This document shows, in pieces, positions 35,427 to 43,500 of a DNA stretch of 64,000 nucleotides. A model generated the notes under the pieces. It did no database searches, was not told the origin of the DNA, and worked only from the letters and a program-made list of their open reading frames with translations. This DNA is from Clostridiales bacterium. Lineage in GTDB: Bacteria > Bacillota > Clostridia > Peptostreptococcales > Anaerovoracaceae. The stretch covers positions 2,136,929 to 2,200,928 of the forward strand of contig CP042469.1 of the NCBI GenBank assembly GCA_015243575.1, in the 5' to 3' direction. Every line of letters starts with the position of its first letter. Within the stretch, counting starts at the first letter, position 1. Made by a program: the position numbers and the translations under genes.

Positions 35427-35750
35427 TTATTGTTCCCGTTTTTCCATGAGTGCTTCAACACTCTTTGTCATCTGTTCCCATTCCATGATCATGGCATTAC
35501 AGTATGTTCTGCCCTCTGCAGTAATCCGATAATACTTTCTGGCCGGTCCCCCGGAAGGAATGTCCTTCATATAAGTTTCCGTATATCCATCTCCTTTGAT
35601 CCTTCTTAAAATCGCATAAATGGATCCGTCATATACTTCAGGAAAAAACTCCTGAATCAGCTTCATAATTTCATAACCATACATGTCCTTCAATGTTAGC
35701 TGTATGAGGATGCACATTTCCAAAACGCCTTTCTTCATCTGTGTATCCAT
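35427..35750 (-). CDS. PadR-family transcriptional regulator
   Basis: A 107-residue winged-helix protein. MKKGVLEMCILIQLTLKDMYGYEIMK and YDGSIYAILRRIKGDGYTET match the PadR DNA-binding domain, with GGPARKYYRITAEGR as the wing. I chose the ATG at 35750, with GAGGAGAG upstream; the frame is open further upstream but would overlap the previous gene. It follows a DUF1700-RDD gene, the usual partner of PadR in Firmicutes, and probably controls that operon through TAGTTT sites near 36710-36783. Confidence 0.88.
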   Translation of the reverse strand: MDTQMKKGVLEMCILIQLTLKDMYGYEIMKLIQEFFPEVYDGSIYAILRRIKGDGYTETYMKDIPSGGPARKYYRITAEGRTYCNAMIMEWEQMTKSVEALMEKREQ

Positions 35751-35772
35751 AGGCTGCGCTCTCTCCTCATCC

Positions 35773-36678
35773 TTAATATCTTTGACTGCGGCCTGAACTC
35801 CGGTCAAACTTTAGGACACGTGTCTGGGCAGCCAGATCATGAACCGTCTTTCGATCTTCCGAAATACAGCCCCAGATGAATGAGATCACATTCAAAACCC
35901 CTGAAAGAATCGAATTGGCGATCCCTTTGATGAGCAATTCTCTCAGCAATGCATCAATGAATGTAATTTTCTGGTCATTCAGCTTTACAACTTTGATTCC
36001 TAGTAGCCATTTCCCGGGGGAATATCCATTAGATGCCCAAAGGATGATTGTAGTGAAAAGATTGGAAACCCCAAGAAGGATCACCAGCAGAACGATGTTG
36101 ATAGAAAAAAAGCGAGGAAATGCACTACCGACTAGCATCATATCTCCCATTCCGATATTATGAGGCACAACCGAATTGAGCATATTAATATTACCAACGC
36201 GCGTGAAAAAAACAGGAGCAAACAGTACCAGCATCAGACCTACTCCGATCACACCGAGCACCAATCCATCTAGAATATATGCGCCCAGCCTCTGACCCAT
36301 AGATGCCAGCACTCTGGTGTCCACAGTCCGGTCAGGTTCTACCACCTTATCGAAAATCTTACTTGTCTTTTCATTGATATTTCTTTGGAAATCCGTATAC
36401 GGTCTTTGTCCATGCTTCTCATACTGAAAATCTCTGTTATGTTGCTGGCCTTGCTGGCCTTGCTGCCCGTTTTCAAACTCGGCACTATCCTCCAGAATCT
36501 TCCTTGCAATTCTAGCTGGTGAGCCAATCTCCCCTGATATATGCTCATCTGTTTTCCCGTCTGTCTTACCCTGAGTGAAGATATCGCCATAATCAGACAA
36601 GATCTCTCTGACATCTCCCTCCGGCATCCGTCCGGTCAGTGCATTTTCCAGTTCATCTAAAAATTCTTTCCTATTCAT
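35773..36678 (-). CDS. DUF1700-RDD fusion membrane protein
   Basis: A 301-residue protein. Residues 1 to about 75 match the DUF1700 helical domain (MNRKEFLDELENAL, EILSDYGDIF, IGSPARIARKIL). A hydrophilic Q-rich linker (about 75-120, QQGQQGQQ) leads to an RDD domain with about three membrane helices (RLGAYILDGLVLGVIGVG; NGYSPGKWLLGIKVV; LLRELLIKG). Fusion of the two is less common than either alone. The ATG at 36678 has GGAGG upstream. It is cotranscribed with padR. Confidence 0.85.
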   Translation of the reverse strand: MNRKEFLDELENALTGRMPEGDVREILSDYGDIFTQGKTDGKTDEHISGEIGSPARIARKILEDSAEFENGQQGQQGQQHNRDFQYEKHGQRPYTDFQRNINEKTSKIFDKVVEPDRTVDTRVLASMGQRLGAYILDGLVLGVIGVGLMLVLFAPVFFTRVGNINMLNSVVPHNIGMGDMMLVGSAFPRFFSINIVLLVILLGVSNLFTTIILWASNGYSPGKWLLGIKVVKLNDQKITFIDALLRELLIKGIANSILSGVLNVISFIWGCISEDRKTVHDLAAQTRVLKFDRSSGRSQRY

Positions 36679-36709
36679 TTAAACCTCCGCAATTCTTACT
36701 TTCTATGCC

Positions 36710-36736
36710 AAACTACTGTTTTAAGAACGATAGTTT
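36710..36736 (-). promoter_or_regulatory. candidate PadR operator
   Basis: AAACTA (36710-36715) and TAGTTT (36731-36736) form an inverted pair 15 bp apart just downstream of the promoter. Further TAGTTT (36757-36762) and AAACTA (36778-36783) words lie within and behind the promoter. Repetition of one 6-bp word around a padR promoter suggests autoregulation. Confidence 0.4.
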
Positions 36737-36742
36737 AAGAAA

Positions 36743-36771
36743 ATAATATCACACTATAGTTTATGAATCAA
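36743..36771 (-). promoter_or_regulatory. promoter of the DUF1700-RDD/padR operon
   Basis: On the minus strand TTGATT (36771-36766), a 17-bp spacer and TATTAT (36748-36743) form a good housekeeping promoter. It overlaps the last codons and stop of the L,D-transpeptidase gene. The leader would be about 57 bases. Confidence 0.65.
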
Positions 36772-38159
36772 TAGTAGCAAACTACAGGCGTACCGACAGA
36801 AACGTTTTCGAAGAGAGTCTTCGCCAGATAAAAGGAAGCATTGACGCAGCCGTGGGAACCTCTGGTCAAATAAATATCTCTTCCGAACTGTGAGCGCCAG
36901 GAAGCATCGTGAATTCCGATATCGTTATTGAAAGGCATCCAGTAAGATACTCCAACTCGATAGTTATGCCCCTTCAGAACGGCATTTTTTATTTTATACT
37001 TCAGACTATAAATTCCGTCCGGTGTTTTATATCCGCTGCTCACATTTCCCGTCACTACCGCTCCCTGAGCAACTAATACACCCTCATCAAAATACCAGAG
37101 GTACTGCCTTGAAAGATCGATTTCGATGTAGGTAGTTCCAATGTCATTCAGTCCACGGGCAGCGCCCTTTTGTAAATATTTAGGTTCCTTGTAGAGCGTT
37201 TCGCACCGAACGACAGCTTCCGCCAGTTCTTCAACTTCACCCTTAATGTCTACCTTCCAGCCGAAATCGCCGCCGCCGACGATAATTTTCTTTCCCGATG
37301 CGGTTATGAATTCTCTTTCCTTGCCAAGGGTATTATAGTGGGCAGCAAGCTCTTTTAGGAATTGCTTCATTTTGTCATGGTTGAAAAGGATGTTCAATTC
37401 ATCGTCAAACTCGATCCATTGGCTGATTTCTTCCGAATCAACCGTCTCACTTCCGTCCTGATACTGATAAATGATTTTGGAAGCCAGATAGCTTTCTACT
37501 TTTGCCTTAGTATTTGCTACCTTTGTAGAATTAGAACGCAATTTCGGATCAATATAACACTGTTTGTCATCCAGATCAAGTATGCCCTTGCCGTTATTAG
37601 CCGCATTTTTAATGTAAAAGAGCAATAACCCCTTATTGACCAGATTCCCATTGATCTCTTTTATCACCTCATAACTCCCATTCCCATAGCGAAGGGTTGC
37701 ATTCTGCGGCCGGATTACTCTGGACTCATCCATGCATCCAAGGGTTTCAAATTTGTCACTAAGCAGCAGTTCATCATAAGTGAAAGCATTGCCGAATTCC
37801 AATGCTTCTGTTTGCCAGAATGAAAAAGCCCAAAAGATTTTATTTTGTTCGCTTTTAAGCAATGTACTGCTGTTGTCCACATTGGGAATCAAACCAATTT
37901 CCGTTCCTGAGATCATTTCTTTTCCATTTCCTCTTTCCCTCAGCGTTAGCACATACGCCGAGGCCGCCTCCGATATTTTCCGATCCGCTGAAGCAGTATT
38001 CAGAAGAGACACCTTAATTCCGTTAATCATCGTACCAGGATAAAAATGGCTTTGAAAGAAAATGGTTGCCGAAAGAAAGAGAAGGGCCAGGAACATAGCG
38101 AAATAGAATATAAAACCATGTTTTTTATCGGATTTTTGAATCGCTGACATCTGATACAT
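36768..38159 (-). CDS. L,D-transpeptidase (YkuD) with PG-binding domain
   Basis: A 463-residue membrane-anchored wall enzyme. One N-terminal helix (about 15-36) precedes a large extracellular part with a peptidoglycan-binding PG_binding_4-type domain (about 120-330). The YkuD catalytic domain (about 340-463) has IGIHDASWRSQFG and GSHGCVNAS with catalytic H436 and C438. It should make 3-3 crosslinks in peptidoglycan, giving beta-lactam-tolerant links. The start at 38159 has a weak site (TGGGAAT), and an ATG three codons later is an alternative. TTGATT-N17-TTTATA upstream is a weak promoter candidate. Confidence 0.9.
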   Translation of the reverse strand: MYQMSAIQKSDKKHGFIFYFAMFLALLFLSATIFFQSHFYPGTMINGIKVSLLNTASADRKISEAASAYVLTLRERGNGKEMISGTEIGLIPNVDNSSTLLKSEQNKIFWAFSFWQTEALEFGNAFTYDELLLSDKFETLGCMDESRVIRPQNATLRYGNGSYEVIKEINGNLVNKGLLLFYIKNAANNGKGILDLDDKQCYIDPKLRSNSTKVANTKAKVESYLASKIIYQYQDGSETVDSEEISQWIEFDDELNILFNHDKMKQFLKELAAHYNTLGKEREFITASGKKIIVGGGDFGWKVDIKGEVEELAEAVVRCETLYKEPKYLQKGAARGLNDIGTTYIEIDLSRQYLWYFDEGVLVAQGAVVTGNVSSGYKTPDGIYSLKYKIKNAVLKGHNYRVGVSYWMPFNNDIGIHDASWRSQFGRDIYLTRGSHGCVNASFYLAKTLFENVSVGTPVVCYY

Positions 38160-38288
38160 ATTCCCATTTCGAAATTACGATGCGAGAACAAACCCCGTAT
38201 CGCAGAAATATAAATTAATAGCCAAATTAATAATCAACTTTATAATCAACTTAATAGCCAAATTGTTAATCGAATGAATCCTTAAAGC

Positions 38289-39011
38289 TTAAAGGCTGAC
38301 CTTTACCTCTGTTCTGAGCCGCATACTTTCCGCCGTTACCTCACAGTCAAAGGCCAATATTTCAACCCCTTGAGCCGCTGCGAATCTCAATGCATCACCA
38401 AAAGCGGGATGGGTCGCGTCGTTAGGCATAAAGCAAATGATCCCTTTCATTTGTATTACAAAAATGACGTAAGCTTTAAAACCATGCTCCGCTGCATGGC
38501 ACAATTCCATTATATGTTTCACACCCCGCTCTGTGGGTGCATCAGGGAACCTGGCGACTCCCTCATCTTCGAGGGTCACCCCTTTTACTTCTAAAAACGC
38601 TTTGTTCCCCTTATCATCTTCAATATAAAAATCAAAACGAGACGCCTTATAGACCGCTTCCGGCTTGATCACGGAAAGATTTGGGCTTAGTCCGGGAAGC
38701 GCAATGCGTCCTTCTGTCAGAGCTTCTCCTACAACGCGATTGGGAGCATGAGAGTCAATATTGATCAGCCGGGAAGTATGCGGGGGTTGGCTTCGTTTTT
38801 CAACGGTCACCAAGGAAAACCTTGTCTTCCTCATGCCTCTGTCTTCGCCGTGGTCTTCCAGATAAATCCGGGCACCATCATATAGCAATTCTCTTAATCG
38901 TCCGGTATTTTTAACATGCACTGTTTCCGTAGTTCCATCCATCTGAACCTTAGCAAGGAACCGGTTTGGACGAGATAGAAACTCTGCTTCTTTTATCTTT
39001 TTGTAATTCAT
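38289..39011 (-). CDS. sfsA: SfsA-family protein
   Basis: A 240-residue SfsA (sugar fermentation stimulation) protein. The N-terminal OB-like part has FLSRPNRFLAKVQMDG and VHVKNTGRLREL. The nuclease-like C-terminal part has FDFYIEDDKGNKAFLEVKGVTLE, APTERGVKHIMEL and YVIFVIQMKG. The E-V-K core resembles restriction-type endonuclease folds, and E. coli SfsA binds DNA. The true function is unsettled. The length is normal. Confidence 0.92.
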   Translation of the reverse strand: MNYKKIKEAEFLSRPNRFLAKVQMDGTTETVHVKNTGRLRELLYDGARIYLEDHGEDRGMRKTRFSLVTVEKRSQPPHTSRLINIDSHAPNRVVGEALTEGRIALPGLSPNLSVIKPEAVYKASRFDFYIEDDKGNKAFLEVKGVTLEDEGVARFPDAPTERGVKHIMELCHAAEHGFKAYVIFVIQMKGIICFMPNDATHPAFGDALRFAAAQGVEILAFDCEVTAESMRLRTEVKVSL

Positions 39012-39038
39012 CCTTAAATCATTTTATCCTTTCCCAAT

Positions 39039-39090
39039 GAAGCGCTGAGTGAATGACATCGAACAAAACAGAATCAATCAGCACTTCCTA
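39039..39090. repeat. intergenic hairpin repeat, copy B
   Basis: The left arm GAAGCGCTGAGTGA and the right arm TCAATCAGCACTTCC are imperfect complements. The right end supplies the TAG stop codon of the gene at 39088-39660. It belongs to the family described at 40278. Confidence 0.65.
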
Positions 39091-39660
39091 AATGTCAAAC
39101 TGATTGATCATCCCAGCGGCCATCACATCCGCCATTGCGAGCCCCTGCTCTTCAATTCTATCGAAAATAATGCCATCATTTATAAAATCTCCGGTCAATC
39201 TGGCGGCCAACTCCTCCCCGGTCATTTTGAGATGTTCATAGAGCAAGTTCTTCCATTCTTCTTCAGACCAACAAGGATTGATGCTTGCGAGAAATGCAGC
39301 AATGCGATCTGCATTCGAATACCAGAGTCTTGCATACTGCTCCGTTACTTTTTCATTGCCCTTCATGGTTTGATCCACAATTACAGCTGCTATTTTTAAA
39401 TGATCCTCCAGCAGACTCCGAAACGTCTCAGCTTTTTGCTTACCATAAAAAACTTCAAGCACTTTTGAAAAATCCGAGGGATTGCGAAGGAGTCGGTTCG
39501 TCGTAACTTCAAGATCAGGCAGCCCTGACAGCGAGCTGATAAGAAATAGTCGCGTCCAATACATATGCTCCGTCCATAATTTACGGAGTTCGTTCATCAG
39601 ATTCATCTGGCCGTAATTCGCAAAATGATATTTCCAATAGCCTGCCGCAGTACTCACCAT
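39088..39660 (-). CDS. uncharacterised protein
   Basis: A 190-residue, mostly alpha-helical protein that I cannot name securely. The core LWTEHMYWTRLFLISSLSGL with VTTNRLLRNPSDF, FYGKQKAETFRSLLEDHLKIA and AARLTGDFINDGIIFD looks conserved and resembles small helical proteins of unknown function found in Bacilli and Clostridia. There is no clear signal peptide. I chose the ATG at 39660 because GAGGGGTG lies nine bases upstream. It stands between sfsA and the DUF3788-like gene. Its stop codon is part of a repeat. Confidence 0.7.
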   Translation of the reverse strand: MVSTAAGYWKYHFANYGQMNLMNELRKLWTEHMYWTRLFLISSLSGLPDLEVTTNRLLRNPSDFSKVLEVFYGKQKAETFRSLLEDHLKIAAVIVDQTMKGNEKVTEQYARLWYSNADRIAAFLASINPCWSEEEWKNLLYEHLKMTGEELAARLTGDFINDGIIFDRIEEQGLAMADVMAAGMINQFDI

Positions 39661-39772
39661 AACCAATAACACCCCTCATCCTAATCCCGCACTACTAATG
39701 CGCTTATTTCTACATGATATGCATCATGATTCCATTTATAACCAGGGGTTCGCTTTGGTTCTGCTGAAAGCG

Positions 39773-40219
39773 TCAGCTTTTATTGTTAGGCTTTACACGC
39801 AATGCGATCAGCTTCTTCACATCCGCAAGAATCTCCTCGCTCGTTACCCGAATCATCAGCCAGCGTCCGCCACAGGAAAATGGGGTATTCTCATAAAGTT
39901 CCCGTATATACGGAGTAAATGCTCCGATGGCAACTCCGGCCTCTGTTTCAGCGGTTTCCTTAGCTCCAATCACCACGAGAACAATAAAGAACCCCTCCAT
40001 CGGATATATCGTGCATAGTGACTTTCCGCTCTTCTGATATTTCACATTCCATCCCGGCTGTGCAGAGCAACTGCTATATGCAGCCTTCGCTTTTGCATTA
40101 TAGACATCCTCAAGATAACTTCGCAGCTGAGTGTACAGCGGTTCACCGCCTCCAATAAAAGACTGAATCTCCTGAGTCTCAGGTTCTCTGCTACTATCAA
40201 ATAGCCTGCTCCATTCCAT
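39773..40219 (-). CDS. DUF3788-like protein
   Basis: A 148-residue protein. PGWNVKYQKSGKSLCTIYPMEGFFIVLVVIG and the C-terminal GGRWLMIRVTSEEILADVKKLIALR match the pattern of DUF3788 proteins. The ATG at 40219 has AAGGGGG upstream; the frame is open 28 codons further upstream but enters a repeat. Cytoplasmic, function unknown. Confidence 0.75.
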   Translation of the reverse strand: MEWSRLFDSSREPETQEIQSFIGGGEPLYTQLRSYLEDVYNAKAKAAYSSCSAQPGWNVKYQKSGKSLCTIYPMEGFFIVLVVIGAKETAETEAGVAIGAFTPYIRELYENTPFSCGGRWLMIRVTSEEILADVKKLIALRVKPNNKS

Positions 40220-40277
40220 GTTTATTCCCCCTTTTTTCTTTTGTACTAGAATCATCATTTCCCCAAGTAAGTTTCTT

Positions 40278-40341
40278 AGGAAGCGCTGATTGAATGAAGT
40301 CATATGGAATCAAAGTCCTATGGAATCAATCAGCGCTTCCT
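40278..40341. repeat. intergenic hairpin repeat, copy C (best copy)
   Basis: AGGAAGCGCTGATTGA (40278-40293) and TCAATCAGCGCTTCCT (40326-40341) are perfect 16-bp inverted arms around a 32-bp loop with TATGGAATCAA twice. This copy defines the family, and it lies in the 320-bp gap between the DUF3788-like gene and the dikinase-like gene. Confidence 0.85.
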
Positions 40342-40487
40342 CTGATATATTATATCAGATTTGCACTATTTGGCAAAATCTTGAATACACTTAGTACTAT
40401 TTTTTTTAGATCGTGGTTTTAATTTGAAAATAATAGAATATTCGATTTACTGGTCATATTTTATAGTTTTTTAATAAAATTTAATGG

Positions 40488-40493
40488 TATAAT
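40488..40493 (+). promoter_or_regulatory. extended -10 promoter of the dikinase-like gene
   Basis: TGGTATAAT ends here: a perfect -10 with the TG extension. The -35 (TAGTTT or AGTTTT, about 40464-40470) is weak, as is usual for extended -10 promoters. The leader to the TTG start is about 40 bases. The DNA around it (40342-40487) is A/T-rich with no gene. Confidence 0.65.
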
Positions 40494-40539
40494 ATATCCA
40501 AGTTGACAATGCATATACATGGAATGGAGGTACGCACCA

Positions 40540-43500
40540 TTGAACACGTTTACATCGACAGCATTGGAAGAAAATTTAAAAAACACACAGAACACTGAGC
40601 TCCAGATTCCCGCTGAACAGCAATGGTTTATTCAGATTTCAGAAGCCAAGTGGGGAATTCATAAACGAGCAGAGGAATTTATCATTGAACTGAATCACAA
40701 ATATGTAAACTATCAATATGTCATAGAAACGCTTCACAATATCAGCTTGAATGACCTTTGGTTCTATAACGATTTAGATGAGTCGGAAAGAGCGCTCAAG
40801 GTGCTTTCGAGTATTTTCAGGCAGCTGATTCGTTCAGAGCTCAACGAGCCGCAAAGAGAGCTGCTGATCAAAACAGTCATCAAATTTATGGAGCGTCTGG
40901 TATCACTGGAAGGGTTCCCCAGGTCGATCATTACAGAATGCCTTCAGCTGATCTGTGAGGATATTAATGTTCATGAGCTTCCATATCTTTATAACTCCGG
41001 CTACTTCAAAACATATTTTGATAAGCTGGCTCAGTTTCCAGACTATCGTGACGTGGTCTTCCATATGACCTATAACATTCTTAAAAAATGCATTCAATAT
41101 TGGGAAAATACAGCAGATATTAATACCTGGATGAGCCAGAAGAATCTTTTGTTCTCTTCTTTGGATCAAGAGGCATTCATTGAAATCGGAACACCCTTCT
41201 TTGACCGCCTGAGAATCGAACTGAATTCGGCGTCTGATTGGAAGAGTCTTTACGGGCTTATGTTCTTCAATGATATTTCTAACTATTTTCGTAAATTTAC
41301 CGATCGGTTTGATTCCGCATTGGAGAAAATATACTATCTGCATTTCCTGCTGCAGCTGCCAGGCATGATCTATCTCAAGGATCACCTCCTTTATGACATG
41401 AACCGCTATCTACGAAATGTTCTGTCAGAGCTTAACGAGGATCAGATAGAAGCATTCCTTAATACCATCACAATACTGTTTCAAGAGCTGAAATTCCGCC
41501 ACGCGGGTACCGTACTGGACTGTATCCTCACCTTGGGAAAAGAGTTGATCCACACAGGAAATGAAAGTATTATCTCTCATTTTGTCAGAGGTCTGATTCG
41601 CTCCGGCTTCCACTATCCGGGACAGATCACCGTAAATTCCGACTGGCAGATCAAGGTCAATGCAAATCATGTAAAGAATATTAAAGTGTGGCTGGAGCTC
41701 ATCGAATATTCACCCTACGAGACACGGGAACTGCTGGAAGCTTTGATCGTCAATCTCAAGCTGGGCGGCATCTTTATCTCCGACACAGACCTCTTCCAAA
41801 GGGAGGTCACAAAACTATTAAATACAAATATAGAGCCGGTTTACAGAGAGATGAAGCAGCTTGCCAGGATTTTCCCCGTCTATTTTCGTGAAATCGGAGC
41901 GGAAGGACGTCTGCGGGAAGTCACCACCACTGTGGATGAAATGTCAAGACGGCAGGACCGGCTCATTCATTTTCTGCGAAAGCAGGTCCATACGGAAAGC
42001 AATAACACTCATATAGAACTAACTCGCAGGATCATCGGATACTGGCTTGAGGGTGATTCTACCCTGCTGAAAGAGCTTGTACCGGAGGATGTCTACTACT
42101 CCCTTGATCCAAAATCAGAGTGGTACCTTCAGGCTCATGAGGTTATGAAGGAACTTCTGAACATAATGGGAGAGCCCTTCAATGCTCTTTGGAGCTGGGA
42201 CGTCGATCAAATCAAACTGGTTCTTGATTCTCTTTCCTGCGGATCAGATAGAGATCGAAAACGGATTCTGCTGCTGTTTGAAATACATTCCCTGCTTCTG
42301 GAGAAATATTCTCTGGAGTCTGAGGATATCGTAATCATGCTAAAAAATTACCGATTTTTCAGCCCCAGCGAGCTTCAGGAGCTCGGCAATACACTGGAAA
42401 AGAACGACGCTGAGTTTTCCCTGCTGATCATCTATCGTTTTATGCGTCGTCTTAAGGACGTCATCTTGGACCCAAAAGAAAGCATTGCTCTGGAGGATAT
42501 TTATTATAAGCGACACATCGCCATCGGAATTCCTTCCATGTACGGTCAGTATATTGAAGCGAAATTTGAAGCATTGGGCCTGATGTTTCGCCTCGAACGG
42601 GCGGCTTCCAAGCTGATGGCCGATCTTCTCCAGGGAATTAATCTGGAATACATTACTCAGAAAACGTTCCGCCGAATTCTGGATATTCTGCTTCTATTCC
42701 GAGAAGGACTGGAGCTGGACGGTATTACAAATCAAGGCTTCAACTCCAATATCGGCATGTTTCAGTACAGCCTTTCCTCTCCCAGTTTTTCTCTGGATCA
42801 ATATATCAATCTCTTCCAGTTCATGGCACAGGATATCAAGCAGATCATCAGTGAGTATTTCATTGATGTTTACGAGCGGCCACTGAAGGAAATCGTGCCT
42901 CAAATCCTTCAGTCGAACCGCACGCTTACCGCTGAGGAACTCAAACAATATGCACACATGGAATCCGAGAAGTTCTTCCGTGCAAACTTATCTTCAGCAT
43001 TTCTCGTGCAGGATCTGGACAATTTCATTACAAATATCCTGAGCACCATAAGGAGTATGGTTGAGACTTACTCCGATGAGTTTATTAACAATGTCATGAC
43101 CTATGATCCGGATTTAATCCTCAGCCCTCTGGGGAAGGAAACCCTCACCATGGATAATCCCGTGTTTCTAGGCGCGAAAGCATATTTTCTGAAAAAGCTG
43201 ATTTCTCTTGGTTTTCGTGTTCCACCTGGCTTTGTCCTTACAACTGAACTATTCCGCCATAAAGATACCGTGATCCACCATCCTCAGATGAATCAGGAGC
43301 TGAATCAGTATATATCCTCTGCCCTTAGCGAAGTGGAGCAGAACACGGGCACAAAATATGGAAGTGCTGAGCAGCCCTTGCTTTTCTCCGTACGATCCGG
43401 CTCTTCGCTGTCACTTCCCGGTGCTATGAAAACGTTCCTGAATGTTGGGTTGAATGACGAAATCACAGAGGCCTTTGGCAAAAGAGAAGGATACCAGTGG

